A DNA stretch of 64,000 nucleotides, taken from positions 14,939,941-15,003,940 of the forward strand of contig JAJHZJ010000413.1 of assembly GCA_023548195.1 (NCBI GenBank), read 5' to 3'. Shown here in pieces: positions 21,352 to 33,171 of the stretch; the stretch's first letter is position 1; every line of letters begins with the position of its first letter. The position numbers were made by a program, and so were the translations under genes. Below the pieces are notes generated by a model. It did no database searches. It worked only from the letters and a program-made list of their open reading frames with translations, and was not told where the DNA came from. Origin of the DNA: Bettongia penicillata ogilbyi (lineage: Eukaryota > Chordata > Mammalia > Diprotodontia > Potoroidae).

Positions 21352-21595
21352 GAGTGGTGCAGTGGATAGAGCGCTGGGTATGGAGTCTTGAAGACTCATC
21401 TTCCTGAGTTCAAATATGACCTTGGACACTTCCTAGCTGTGTGACCCTGGGCAAGTCACTTAACGCTGTTTGTCTCAGTTTCCTCGTCTGTAAAATGAGC
21501 TGGAAAAGGAAATGGCAAACCATTCCAGTATCTTTGCCAAGAAAACCCCAAATGGGATCAAAATGCAACTGAAACGACTCAACAGCAACAACACT
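21352..21595 (+). mobile_element. Mar1-type SINE, full length
   Basis: From head 'gtgcagtggatagagcgctg' through 'gtgaccctgggcaagtcact' and tail 'ccaagaaaaccccaaatggg' to 'cgactcaacagcaacaa'. Well preserved. Confidence 0.92.
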
Positions 21596-21700
21596 TTTCT
21601 CAGAAAACTTAATCAGAAGCACTTGTGGAACTGTTCCCTGGGCTGTGGAGACCTGGATGAGGAGCAACAATGATAGAGAAAGAGATCTAGAGCCACTCAG
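21596..21700 (+). repeat. Unit shared with 39613-39722, directly after Mar1
   Basis: 'ctgggctgtggagacctgg', 'atgaggag.aacaat' and 'ctagagcc' recur after another Mar1 at 39613-39722, at the same distance from the SINE end. Confidence 0.65.
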
Positions 21701-21829
21701 AAAGACTGAGTAATTTACTCCCATTCAACTCATATCAGTCACAGAACTAGACTCCAGAATCTTTTTCATGAGCAGAGGGAGATATGGTTCTTTTTCTTTT
21801 ACCTTGTTGCCTCATTGTTTATAAACACA

Positions 21830-21848
21830 GACATGGACACAGACACAG

Positions 21849-21889
<41 letters not shown>
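21830..21889 (+). repeat. (GACACA)n/(CA)n microsatellite
   Basis: Impure GACACA units followed by about 19 CA units. Confidence 0.95.
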
Positions 21890-21890
<1 letters not shown>

Positions 21891-21999
21891 CAGCTGTGTA
21901 GTTTAAAGATGAGAACATGGTTGTTTTTTGTGCTAAATTGAAGGCATTTCCAGGAGTGGTACTCATTGAATCCAATGCCATTTCTCAGTTCTCATGCTT

Positions 22000-22745
22000 T
22001 TTACTTCCTCTGCAGCCCTTGACACTGTCACTAACCCTCTTCTCCATGATACTCTCTCTTTTTGAAATTTTCATGACACTTCTCTATCCTGATTCTCCTC
22101 CGACCTGTCTGACCTGTTCTTTTCAATCTCCTTTTCTGGTTTATTATTTACATCACACCTACTAACTCTAGGTGTCCCCCAAGTCTTTGTCATAAGTCCT
22201 TTTCTTTTTTCCTTCTATACTGTTTCCTTTGAAGAATTCATCAGTTCTCATGGGTTCAATTATCTTTTCTATCGATATTTCCCAGATCTATATGTCTACC
22301 TTATCCACCTATAACCACTACATCTATCTATATTCAGTAACTGCTTTGTGAACATGTCGAGTTGGAAGTTTGAACATGTCCCAAACAGACCTCATTATCT
22401 TTTCCCCAAAAACCTTTCTATCTTTCCAATTTCTCAGTTATGGTCAACAATACCACCGTTCTCTCCATCACTCAGTTTGACAACCTGTTTCATTCTCAAA
22501 CCCTGTCTCACACTCACACCAAATATCCAGTCTGTTGCTAAGTCTTTTTATATCTTCCTTCACAAAATCTCTCATATACCTTCCTTCTCCATCTGTCCAT
22601 GCACATAACCACCTTACTGCAGGCATTCGTCACTTCATGCATGTACAGTTGCAATAGCCTTCTGCTTGATCTCCCTCTCTTAAGTGTCTCCACGCTCCAG
22701 TCTAACCTATACTCAACTGCCTAAGTAATCTTTCTAAAGTTCAGG
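22000..22745 (+). mobile_element. L2 LINE, RT to post-RT region
   Basis: 'cagcccttgacactgtcac' is the RT motif A region. Bases near 22170-22225 translate as GVPQVFVISPFLFSFYTV, matching the L2 RT motif B block (GVPQ...LF.LY). The YADD catalytic box that should follow is decayed. 22500-22735 is the post-RT region with 'gttgcaatagccttctgctt'. Several frameshifts and stops; dead copy. Confidence 0.8.
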
Positions 22746-22749
22746 ACTT

Positions 22750-23205
22750 ATCTGTTGTAGGTTTGAATGGTAGAAAATTCTACTGAGAACTCAAGACTTT
22801 TGATATTAAGCCAATCTATACTTTGAGTTGGCGATTTTGGTGCAAATGTAAGCAAAAGAGAGTATATCCACAGAATAGGATGAGAAGCATGGTTCAGGAG
22901 AAAGAAATGTGAAAAAACCAAGTTTGTAGCTTATGCAATAGACTCTTTCTTCAAGAAAAGAGTCCAGAAGGCCTTAGGCATGGTAATCAACAAATAATAT
23001 CAGTTACTGATCAAAAAAAATAGTTTAGTTTGGCTGGAATATGGAATGCTTGAAGTGGAATAATTAATTACTCTGAAATGGTAGGAGAGTGCCAGATTGT
23101 AGAGGGCCTCAAACTTTAGGCAACAAGAGAGGGATAAGCTTTTCTTTAATGAAAAGAGAATACAGCAGAGTAAAAACTATGCCAGGATTAAAGCTTGTGA
23201 GAGCT
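22750..23205. other. Unassigned non-coding sequence
   Basis: No gene was seen. Some words (such as 'gtagagggcctcaaacttt' near 23098) resemble antisense L2, so a decayed L2(-) may be present. Confidence 0.4.
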
Positions 23206-23206
23206 A

Positions 23207-23375
23207 GTGTGTTATAATGGAAAGTCCAGTAGTCTTGGAGTCAGGAGACCTGGATCTGAGTCTTTCCTCCTTTAATAACTTTCTGTGTGAGTACTTAACC
23301 TTTGTGGGTCTCAGATTCCTTGCCTATAAAATGAGATTGGAAAAGATTAATTCAGTTCCTTTCCCCAAATTCTTT
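23207..23375 (+). mobile_element. MIR-type SINE
   Basis: 'gtgttataatggaaagtcca', 'ttggagtcaggagacctgga' and 'ttgcctataaaatgagattg'. Confidence 0.85.
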
Positions 23376-23835
23376 AATGGATGCAATCTCATTGATATCA
23401 CTTATGAATTTCTGAGGGAGATATTTGACTTCGACAAATGGATACTAAATCTTAGAGTTCACATGCACCTCCAGGTCTTGACATCGAGTCTCAGATGTTA
23501 ACAACATATGACGTTTGAGATATAAAAATTTTAAAATGATTCTGTCTTTTAGCATCAAGGTATTTAATTCAGTTTTTAATAAAGGGTTACAAGATTGATT
23601 TGTATATAATGGATCCAGTTGAAGATCTATTTAAAAAGGTATTTAGTAATTGATTTTTATGAGTAACTATATTCCTTAGGATTCATATTTCATTTTATTT
23701 GCAATGCTTAGAGCATTCAAAATAGACACTGTGGTGGTATACAGGCTGGGAGTCATTGTGGGTTTTTGTAGCCAACACACATTACTCCAGCAAAAGAACA
23801 TATCAGACATCTCGTTTCCCCCTGGCTACGCTCAT
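23376..23835. other. Unassigned AT-rich sequence
   Basis: No gene or assignable repeat was seen. Confidence 0.5.
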
Positions 23836-23839
23836 TTTG

Positions 23840-23988
23840 GACTTATTTTACTTCCCTGGTAGTACTCATTTATTTTGGTTGTTTTTGGTCCCTCTACCAG
23901 GCCCCTCTTTGACTGACTACCATCTCTTCTTCAGTTTTCTTTTGTCTGTTGTCTTCCCCTGTTAGACTATAAGCTTCTTGAGGGTTCA
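23840..23988 (+). mobile_element. L2 LINE 3' region
   Basis: 'tgtctgttgtcttcccctgt' and 'tagactataagcttcttgag' mark sense L2. It is cut off at the junction with the antisense L2 end that follows. Confidence 0.65.
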
Positions 23989-24115
23989 GTAAACATTTAT
24001 TAAATACCTATTATGTTCCAGGAACTGGAACTGCAACAGGAACTGTGTTAAGTGCTCAGGATACAAAAAAAGGCAAAAGATAGTCCATCCTCTTAAGGAG
24101 CTCAAGGTCAGGTGA
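23989..24115 (-). mobile_element. L2 LINE 3' end (antisense)
   Basis: 'taaacatttattaaatacct', 'actgtgttaagtgctcagga' and 'cttaaggagctcaaggtca'. It joins the preceding sense L2 tail to tail. Confidence 0.8.
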
Positions 24116-24117
24116 TA

Positions 24118-24345
24118 CTGAAATTGTCATTTCACTGATATAGGGAAATCCTGGAAGATTTCCCTCTGCCAGAACAGACTAGTGCCTTCTCTGTACCTTA
24201 TAATCTTAAAGACCATCTAGAATACTCAGAGGTTGTGACTTGCTTGGTGTCTACAATATGTGTTAGAGGAAGGAATTGAATTCAGGTCTTCCTGGCACTG
24301 AGGCCAACTCTCTATCCATTATACCATACTATCTCTCTTTAATCT
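24118..24345 (-). mobile_element. MIR-type SINE
   Basis: Antisense, ending with 'gaattcaggtcttcctggca' and 'ctctatccattataccatac'. The middle is diverged. Confidence 0.6.
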
Positions 24346-24479
24346 ACTTCTATGCTAATATTTGTTATATATTTATGCATCTTATTTTCTCCTGCAGATT
24401 GCAAACCCAAGGACAAGAGGCCAGGTCTTATTTTCTCTTGTATAAACCCCCAGGGGCTAATAAAATGCATGTTACAATA

Positions 24480-24975
24480 ATCACTTGACCTGTTTATTGA
24501 ATGGTTGGATAGAAAGATGAATTTATATAATTCTAGACAAGATCCTTGACAATAGTTATACTGCCACATGCTGGGGCTTTTTCTGCCATGGTCCTGCTTA
24601 CTGAGCCATCTTGTATTTAAAGAGCCATAGGGGTTCTTCTCTGAAAGGAATTCCTTTCAAATAACATTTTCTTTGACAGCATCATCTGATTTGGGTGGAT
24701 GGAGTTGCTCAGATGGAGAACTGAGTATACCAGGAGCTCTAAGCGGCGACCTTGGCTTCCTCTTTTCTGCCAGTACCCTCTCTTTCACTCTGAGTTGCTG
24801 TTAGGTTGTTAGATTAAGTAGTAGTAGCCCTGGTCAAATGGACCTGACAGGGGCTTACAGAATAAAACGTAGCCTCCCATAAGGCATTTAAAGCTAAAAT
24901 GGAGCAGAGGACATCTAGAGGAAGGCAGAAAAAAGGGAATATATTAGCATTAGGCATTCACTTTAAGTTGTCTGG
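24480..24975. other. Unassigned non-coding sequence
   Basis: No gene or assignable repeat was seen. Confidence 0.5.
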
Positions 24976-24980
24976 TTTTT

Positions 24981-25238
24981 TGTTCAGTTGCTTCAGTCAT
25001 GTTAGACTCTTTGTGACACCATTTGGATGTTTTCTGGGTAAAGACACTGGAATGGCTTTGCCATTTCTTCCTCCAGCTCATTTTACAGATGAGGAAGCTG
25101 AGGCAAACAGGGTTAAACTAAATGACTTACCCTGGATTACACAGCTGGTAAATGTCTGTGGCCAGATTTGAACTCAGGAAGATGAGCCTTCTTAACTCCA
25201 GGCCCAGATCTCTAACCATTGCACCATCTAGATGCCCT
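24981..25238 (-). mobile_element. Mar1-type SINE
   Basis: Complete antisense copy, from 'gttcagttgcttcagtcatg' through 'acagatgaggaagctgaggc' to head 'ctctaaccattgcaccatct'. Confidence 0.9.
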
Positions 25239-25454
25239 AAGTTTTCTGGTAAGGTAAAAAACAAAAACAAATATATGGGAGATTATATAATTTTCATTTT
25301 CAGGTAAAATTTATAAAATCATCCACAGATAACAGTGGTTTTTTTTATTTACAACCTCTTTTTGCTCCCCTCTCCCCTCAATATTAAGCTCAAGCAGAAA
25401 CGTATTGCTATTTGAATTTGGCCACTGGGTGAGATGGTATTTATATCTTGTAGA

Positions 25455-25670
25455 CTCTCGTCTAAAGTGGGGAAGTTGATTAAATTTGGAGCCAGAAGAC
25501 GTGGGTACAAATCACCTCTTTACCTTAGTACCTATGAGGCTTTGGGGAAATCATTTTACTTTTCTGTGGTTCAGCTTCCTTATCTATGAAATGTATGTGT
25601 GGGGGGGTAGGTACTAGAAGGTCTCTAAGATCTTTTCTAGCTCTGAAATTGATGAGTCAGTGATACTGGA
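25455..25670 (+). mobile_element. THER1/MIR-type SINE
   Basis: 'tttggagccagaagacgtgg', 'cagcttccttatctatgaaa' and the tail 'tctaagatcttttctagctc'. Confidence 0.8.
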
Positions 25671-25679
25671 TTAATTAGT

Positions 25680-26155
25680 CAAAAAATATCTTCAAACACT
25701 TTCTCTTTTTGTTGTTTTTTTCTGTTTTTTTTTTCACTTTCTTCCAAAAGGTACAGATGCTTTGTTTGACCAGGCAGTTCTGGTGCACAAGGAAAGGCCA
25801 TAATATTGAATTCTTTTTAGGGAAAGTATTTGTGTGAAGGGATGAGTCAATTCAGTTCAAATAACTTGGTTTGGGAGATGTAACTTAATGCAAAGATGAA
25901 ACCTGAAGAATCTAAATTAATTGGCACTTAGCATGTCCATTAGACTGTATCTTCCAAATAACAGATGTCTCCAATGAGCTTCAGGCAGGCATTTTATCTC
26001 ATTCAATTTGTGCTCAAATCCTTTGCAAGTACCTATGGCACAGATGTTCTATATTTCTGATTAAAGTGACAAGCATAAGCAGTAGATTCCAGATGTGAGG
26101 GAGGGAAGTGGGTCATCCTACTGCATAGGTTTAACACGAACCAGATTTGTGGCCA
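25680..26155. other. Repeat-poor segment
   Basis: After a T-rich run (25700-25740) no repeat family was recognised. About 25780-26100 is a possible conserved non-coding block, by texture only. Confidence 0.35.
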
Positions 26156-26159
26156 GACA

Positions 26160-26845
26160 AAAGTTCAATTCAGCAAATAGTTACTAGGTACCTACTATAT
26201 GCAACATACTGTGCTATGTGTAGAAGATACATAAGAAGATAAAAGAAATAAGATCTTGCCTTCTGAGAATTTATTTTCTATTGGAGGATTCAGCATGAAC
26301 ACAAAGAAGTAAGTATAATATAAGGTAATTTGAAGTGAAAGAGAGAACTTGCACCTGGAAGAGGAAAGACTTAGGGTTTATAGAAGTGACACTTATAGGG
26401 GTGACATTGCCTGATCTGAGCTGATGGAAGATAAGGATTATAAGAAATGGAAACTTGGAAGAAGTAGATTTCAGGTATGTGGTAGGGGTGGGGATGCTTT
26501 GAGTTAATTTTCAGAGGTAAGAAATGGAATGTTGAGTTCAGGGAATAGCTAAGAGGCCATACTAGCTTAGAGCTTAGAGGGTATGAAGGGAGTAAAGTGA
26601 GATAGGACTACAAAGTTAGCTTGGAGATGCATTATGGAGGTCTTTAAATGATAGACCTTTGTCTTCAAGTCAATAGGGAGCCATTGTAGGCTTTTGAGCT
26701 GTAGAGTGAAGTGGTAAGATTTGTGCCTTAGAAAGACTATTTTGGTAAGTGTATAGAGGACAGACTGGAGACAGCAGAAACTGGAACCATGAAGAAGAAT
26801 TAGAAAACAATTGCATGGTCCAGAAAAGAGACAATGAGAGCCTGA
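26160..26845 (-). mobile_element. L2 LINE 3' half (antisense)
   Basis: 'aatagttactaggtacctac', 'catactgtgctatgtgt', 'cattatggaggtctttaaat', 'aatagggagccattgtaggc' and 'tagaaagactattttgg' follow the reverse complement of L2 in order. Confidence 0.8.
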
Positions 26846-26849
26846 ATGA

Positions 26850-29115
26850 AAATTTTTTTTATTTTAATAATAAATTTTTCTTTTTAGATTTGTTTGCTCA
26901 CCTACTTACTTGCATATTAATTCATTGATTCATTTATTTTTTAACTTTTTTTATATTTTTCTCTTTTTCTCCATCCCCTGTCCCATCCATTGAAAAGGTA
27001 AGTAATATGATATAAATTATATATATGTATATATATATACACATATATATGTATATAGTCATGCAAAATATATTTCTAGGTTAGCCAGGTTGTGGAAAAA
27101 AAAGCAAGAAAATTAAAGTGAAAAAAGTGCATTTCAATCTGCACTTCTTTCTCTGGAGGCAGAATGTTTTGTGGGTCTTTTGGAATTGTCTTGGATCACT
27201 GTATGGATTAGAGTAGCTAAGTCTTTCAAAGCTGATCATCCTCACAATATTGCTTTTTCTGTGTAGAATGTTCTTTTGGTTCCTCTCATTCACTTTGAAT
27301 CAGTTTATATTTTCTCAGGTTTTTCTGAAACCATCCTGCTCATCATTTCTTGTAGCACAATAGTTATTCCATCATAATCGTATACCACAATTTGTTCAGC
27401 CATTTTCTAATTGTTGGGCATCTCTTCAGTTTCTCATTCTTTCCCATCACAAAAAGATCTGCTATAAGTGTTTTTGTACAAATAGGTATTTTTCTCTTTT
27501 CTTGATCTCTTTGGGATACAGACCTAATAGTGGTAATGCTGCCTCACATGGTATGCAGTTTTATAGCCCTTTGGGCATAGTTCCAAATTATTCTTCAAAA
27601 TGGTGGAATCCTCAGTTTACAACTCTATCAATAATGCAATAATGTTCTGATTTTTCCACATTTTTTCCGCATTTTCCTTTTCTGTCATCTTATTCAGTCA
27701 ATCTGAGAGATGTGAGGTGGTACCTCAGAGTTGCTTAATTTTCATTTCTTTAATCAATAATGATTTAGAGCCTTTTTCATGACTAGAGATAGCTTTGATT
27801 TCTTTTTCTGAAAACTTCCTATTCATATCCTTTGACCATTTATCAATTGTGGAGTGGCTCTTATTTTTACAAATTTAGTTCAATTCTTTATAGATTTGAG
27901 AAGGCCTTTTTCAGATAATTTTCCCCCAGATTCCCCCGTTCTTTCTAATTTTGGCTAAAACTTTTAGTGTAAAGCCTTTTTAATTTCATATAATCAAAAC
28001 TTTCCTTTCTTTACCACAATCCTCACTATTTCTTATTTGGTTATAAACTCTTTTCTTATCCATAGATCTGACAGGTACATTTTTCTGTGCTCACCAGGTT
28101 TACCAGTTATATCACCCTTTATGTCTAAGTCATTTATCCATCTTGATCTTTTTGTGGTATATAGAATGAAATGGTGGATTATACCTAGTTTCTGACAAAC
28201 TGTTTTCCAGTTTTCCTATCTTGTTGTGTAGTAGTTCCAGTTGTGCCCAACTCTTCATGATCCCATTTGGAGTTTTCTTGGCAAAGATACTGGAGTTATT
28301 TGCTATTTCCTTTTCCAGCTCATTTTTACAAATGAGGAAACCAAGGTAAAAAGGATTAAGTGACTTTCCCAAGGTCACACAGCTAGTAAGTGTCTGAGGT
28401 CAAATTTGAACTCACAATGAAGATTAGTCTTTCTGATTCCAAGTCCAATGCTGTCCATTGTACCTTCTAGTTTCCTAGAAATTTTTGTCAAATGGTGAGT
28501 TCTTGTTCCAAAAGCTTGGATCTTTGAGTTTATCAAATACTAGATTACTTTGACCATTTACTGCTGTGTATTATGTATCTAATCTATTTCGCTGATCACC
28601 CCTCTATTTTTAACTACTACCAGATTTTTGATGTCTAATAACTTTCTTCACATTTTTTTATTGATTCCCTTGACATTCTTGACCTTTTTTCTAACTCTAT
28701 AAAATAATTAAACTAATAACATAAACTCTATATAAATAATTTTTGGTTGTTTGATTAGTATAACCCTGAATAAGTAAATAAATACAGGTAGAATTGCCAT
28801 TTTTATTACATTGGCTTGGCCTATCCATTGGCAATTAATTTTTCTCCAGGCATTTAAATCTGTCTTTATTTGTGTGAAAAGTGTTTTATAATTGTGTTCA
28901 TATAGTCCCTGGGTTTGTCTTGGTAGATAAATTCCCAAGTATTTTATATTGTCTGAAGTTATTTTAAATGATATTTTTCCTTTCCCCCCTTCCTGTTGGG
29001 TTTTGTTGTTATTATATAGAAATTCAGATGATTTATGTAGTTTTATTTTATATCCTGCAACTTTGCAAAAATTATTAATTGCTTTATTAACCAGTTTTTT
29101 TTTGTTGATTCTCTA
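26850..29115 (-). mobile_element. L1 LINE, 3' part of ORF2 and 3' UTR
   Basis: Antisense L1. 27340-27640 holds 'ccattttctaattgttgggc' and 'tttgggatacagacctaata'. The minus-strand ORF at 28708-28938 keeps the post-RT block with KMAILPVFIYLF, typical of L1 ORF2. A Mar1 interrupts it at 28225-28475. It is 5'-truncated with many stops. Confidence 0.88.
28225..28475 (-). mobile_element. Mar1-type SINE inside the L1
   Basis: Antisense copy with 'cccatttggagttttcttgg', 'caaggtcacacagctagtaa' and head 'tgctgtccattgtaccttct'. The L1 continues on both sides, so the Mar1 is younger than the L1. Confidence 0.9.
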
Positions 29116-29134
29116 GGGTTCTCTATAGGATAGC

Positions 29135-29190
29135 AATTTTCTGAGTGGAGAGAGAGGGATAGACATGAGAGATGTTACAGAGGTCTAGCT
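29135..29190 (-). mobile_element. L2 fragment (antisense)
   Basis: 'gagtggagagagagggatag' and 'gagagatgttacagaggt' match antisense L2 words. Very short. Confidence 0.4.
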
Positions 29191-29212
29191 ATCTATTTTC
29201 TATGTATCTGTA

Positions 29213-29218
29213 TCTATG

Positions 29219-29260
<42 letters not shown>

Positions 29261-29266
29261 TCTACT
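29213..29266 (+). repeat. (TCTG)n(TCTA)n microsatellite
   Basis: TCTG units followed by TCTA units. Confidence 0.95.
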
Positions 29267-29279
29267 TAACCTTTGTATT

Positions 29280-30515
29280 CACCTCAACCCTTAACGTACT
29301 GATCTCTACATAAAAATTGTTTATAAAATGTTGTTGAATTTAATTTAATAAAGTTAGCGAAGCACTGTCTAGCAGATGTCTTTAATGGACTTACTTTAAG
29401 GAATCAGTAAAACTGATCAATAGCTTTATGCTCCATATAAAATTGCTGTTCGTTCTGAAGTAAGAAATATAAACCTGTTGTGATAGCCTCGCACTCTGAT
29501 TGTCCTACATGTTTTCCCTTATGCTGTCTTCATCTGAGGAGTCAAAGAGATTGCAAATAGGGGCCTGAATATCAATTATAGTCAGTGGAGTAATTTAATG
29601 CCCCTCAAGAGCTCCAAATATCACAGGAGTAAGGGACATTTAAAGAAGGGCACTGGCAGCACTTTGCATTTCTGGTGCTAATGGTGTTTTAAACTAGCAG
29701 TGTGAACATGGGGATTTATTTATCTGAACTTTGGGAGGAAGGGTTGTAGTTATCAGGAGAAGATGAGAAAGAAGCTGACCAGCTTTCATTTAGATAGAAT
29801 TTTAAGTATGTCCCTTGCCAGAGCAGCAGGATGGTGGGAAGTGAATGTGGGGAACCATGGGAACCATTTTAACCTTTACCTTTGAGACCAAAGAGATCTT
29901 GTGAAAGGGGGAATAGTTCCCTTAGGAACATGGCTTTTATGTGTGCTTGTCTCTGTAGTAAAGGTTAGAGAGAGAGAACAGATGAGAAGGATGGAGAGTG
30001 GAGAGGTCAGACCTTACTAGGAAATGCTTCTCTACCCTTGGAGAGTGGAAAGTTGACTAATTTCTTTGGAATAAAAATTCCATTGAATCTATGGTAAGAA
30101 TGAATAGGTCTTTTGATCACAATAAGAGCTCAAAGTAAGACAGTAGTCTCTCAATAGGATAGTGACAAAATAAACCAAGCAAATTTTGAATATAATTGCA
30201 GTAGTAATATATTTAACGTAGACACCTTTCCTAACAAAAAAAAAGTAGTAGGAAAAGAACTGGGAAGACCCTGGTCTGGCTTGTCCTGATACTGTTTTAA
30301 CTTAGAGTGCCACCTAATGGATTGCACAGAAATAGCCTCCAACTACCCCTCATCGGATAAATATCAGAAAAAAAATCAGAATGTCAGAAAATATCAGAAA
30401 AAGTACTGACTGTATGTGGAGGGGATGATGGAAATTGCTTCATATTTGATTAGTATATTATAATCAGACCCAAAGGTATAGTCATAAAACCCTCCTCTAA
30501 CATTATTAGGCTGAT
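29280..30515. other. Unassigned sequence, repeat-poor
   Basis: No gene or repeat family was recognised. 29380-29720 is a candidate conserved non-coding block. The minus ORF at 30151-30342 has no recognisable features. Confidence 0.4.
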
Positions 30516-30520
30516 TACAA

Positions 30521-30541
30521 TGTGTGTGTGTGTGCGCGTGC

Positions 30542-30599
<58 letters not shown>
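30521..30599 (+). repeat. Compound (GT)n-(GA)28 microsatellite
   Basis: Alternating GT/GC (30521-30544) passes directly into 28 GA units (30544-30599). Confidence 0.97.
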
Positions 30600-30602
<3 letters not shown>

Positions 30603-31086
30603 TCAGATCTATGCTTTAGGAAGATCAATTTGACGACTGAGTTGTGAGAGACTTGAGAGGAGACTGAAATGGAGAAAGACTTGAGGTGGAAAAAACAACT
30701 AGGAGGCCTTGCAGTAGCCCAGATGTGAGATGCTGGGGACTCACATTAAGGTCAGAGGAGAGAAAAGAGAATATGCAAGTTGTTTTATGAAGGTGGAATC
30801 CAAAGGACTTGGAAGTAGATTAGATATTGCTTAGGGGGTGAGAAAAAGTGAGAATTTGAAGATGATACCTATATTACAGAGGCTGAGTGACTGGGATGGT
30901 AGTGATACCCTTAACAGTAATAGAAAAGTTTGGAAGGAAGGAGGGTTTGGGGGACAGATAGCTTGTTTTAGACATCTCAATTCTAAGATTCATATAGAAA
31001 ATCCAATTTCAGATGTCTAAAAGGCAGTTGAAAATATGAGACTAGATATCAGGAGAGAAAGAAGAATTTATTAAGTACGTGCTATG

Positions 31087-31333
31087 TGGCAGCTAGAAAG
31101 CTCGATGGTTAGAACACTAGGTCTGGAGTCAAGAAGACCTGAGTTCAAATTCAGCCTCAGGCAATCACTAGCTGTGTAACCCTGGACAAATCACTTAACC
31201 TAGGCTTGCCTTAATTCATTGGAGAAGGAAATACAAAGTGATCCACTGTCTTTGCCAAGAAAACCCCATGAACAGTACTGAAGTGCCATGGTCCACAGGA
31301 TCATGAAGAGTTGAACGTGATAAAACAACAACA
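31087..31333 (+). mobile_element. Mar1-type SINE
   Basis: From head 'gcagctagaaagctcgatgg' through 'ctggagtcaagaagacctga' and 'ttgccaagaaaaccccatga' to 'ataaaacaacaac'. Confidence 0.88.
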
Positions 31334-31374
31334 TGTGCCAGATAAACTGTGCTAAGTGTTTTATAAAGGTTAAA

Positions 31375-31575
31375 TCATTAGATTTCACAGCACTGGGAGG
31401 GAGGTGTTATTACCTTCATTATTTTTGTTGAGAAAACTGAGTCAGATAGAGCATAAGTGACTTGCCCTGGGTTATATAGCTAGTAAGTGCTTGAAATTGA
31501 ACTTGAATTCAGGTCTTCCTGACCCCATTCCAAGTGCTCTATCCACTGCAGTGCCTAGCTGAATCAGAGTCCTTT
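31375..31575 (-). mobile_element. MIR-type SINE
   Basis: 'gcactgggagggaggtgtta' is the antisense MIR tail; it runs to head 'tctatccactgcagtgccta'. Confidence 0.8.
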
Positions 31576-31671
31576 GCTTAGCAAAGATAATTGGACTCAG
31601 GGTAACTAATGAAATCACTGAGCAAAATAAAATCCAGGATAGAGCCTTGGGGGACATCTCTACTGTTAGTT

Positions 31672-31925
31672 GCTTTTTTCCTCCTTCATTTCAAAGAAAA
31701 TCAATGACATTGCAGGGTGATGTCTTAACTTGAACATGAATTGCATTTAAATGAGGCAGAGGTGCACAGAGTCATAAGCCTCACTCCTTCTTTCAGAGTC
31801 ATTGAAGCCCAATGACAAGACAGAAGTCAAATTGATTGGCACTGACCTGGGATACAATGGATGACCTGCATTCCAATGTTGGTATTTCATGGATGGATAA
31901 ACAGAAAAGGAGAGATAAGAAACAA
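31672..31925. mobile_element. WSINE1-related element, diverged
   Basis: Parallel to 34336-34500 and 39738-39910: 'agcctcactccttctttcag', 'gcccaatgacaagac' and 'ctgacctgggatacaatgga' occur in the same order. Orientation and ends are uncertain. Confidence 0.5.
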
Positions 31926-32345
31926 TCACACAGGTAAGAGGAGAACCATAAGAGAACAGTGGGTGTGACAATCTAGACTCTAGAGAGAAAAAAGTTTCAA
32001 GGAGAAAAAGATGATAAACAGTGGCAAAGACTACAGAGAAGTCAAGAAGGATGAGTGATGAGAAAAGGCTATTAAATTAAGAAATCTTTAATAATTTTAG
32101 AGAGAGCTCTGTCAGTTGAATGATGAGGTTAGAAGTCTGACTGAAAATAATTATGAGAAGAATGAGGGAAAGGGAAATGGAGGCACTTGTTTTATATGGA
32201 GTTTAGCCACAAAAGAGAGGAGAAATATGGGATGATAGAAGGATGAATGGATCAGATGAGGAATTTTTTCAGAGTGGAGAAGAAAAGCAAGGAACAGATC
32301 TTATTTGTACATAAATGGATAGTTTTAAGTGTTTGTGAGCAATCT

Positions 32346-32875
32346 GTTCTTTTAAGGGTTTAAATATGTCATCTGAAATGTTATTTATTCTATATTGTAA
32401 TATTTCATGGATAAATCAGTCAGCTTGGCCCTGACCAAATGACTATGCTTTTAAAATTAGTGAATTATAAAAGAATATGGTTTTACTGTGCCAAAGATGT
32501 TCACTGTAAGGTCTAATAACTTAGAAGCTACCATCATCTGATCATGGTGGATACAAAACTTGAATACTTTATCTTCCTTGGCCATAACCTGATATTCATT
32601 GTCAAGGAAACCAAGTGCTTTTGAATTAAATAGATTGTACTTTGTTAAACATTTATAATACACGTGTAGGACAGGAAAAACAATTTGAAAATAAAATTCT
32701 TTCAATTTCAATGTAACCTAATGTTCTGAAATTTCTCATAGTTTTATAATAACGTTTGTTTTATGATGGGATACATTGCCTGATTTGTCCAGATGCACAA
32801 AATACATCTAGGTCAGGTTGTCCAAGTGTAAAGGGCCAAAATGTCTCAAGCATCATGTATTTCAATGGCCTCTTA
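32346..32875. other. Unassigned non-coding sequence
   Basis: No gene or assignable repeat was seen. The minus ORF 32457-32711 has no recognisable domain. Confidence 0.5.
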
Positions 32876-32879
32876 CTTT

Positions 32880-33052
32880 CTCAAGCCTGCTATAATTTTC
32901 AGTCTGTAACCTGCCCCTGTTGCTTCAGTTGACTCTGTCCATTAGATTGTAAGTTCCTTGAGGGCAGGACTGTATTTTGCCTCTTTTTGTATCTGCAGGG
33001 TTCAGCATGGTGCCTAGCACATAGTAGGAGCCTAATAAATGTTTTTGATCAG
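32880..33052 (+). mobile_element. L2 LINE 3' end
   Basis: 'ttagattgtaagttccttga', 'agcatggtgcctagcacata' and 'gtaggagcctaataaatg'. Confidence 0.85.
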
Positions 33053-33171
33053 TTGGTATCTGGAATTCCCGAAGTATTCATTGCTTGTGGTTGAGGAGCC
33101 AAGGCCTCTCTTAACATGTACACATTATACAGAAACTTCTTAATTAAACAATTATTGACCATTACTTTTGG

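Larger units (their letters stand above)
30600..32345 (-). mobile_element. Long L2 LINE copy (antisense), three insertions
   Basis: 'gatctatgctttaggaagat', 'caactaggaggccttgcagt', 'caatttcagatgtctaaaag', 'gccttgggggacatctctac' (31650) and 'acagagaagtcaagaaggat' (32026) follow antisense L2 in order. The stretch is cut by a Mar1 (31087-31333), a MIR-type SINE (31375-31575) and a WSINE-related element (31672-31925). Confidence 0.75.

Noticed and set aside
28708..28938. 76-codon minus-strand ORF with KMAILPVFIYLF
   Set aside because: It is a surviving stretch of L1 ORF2 in a truncated copy, annotated as part of the L1.
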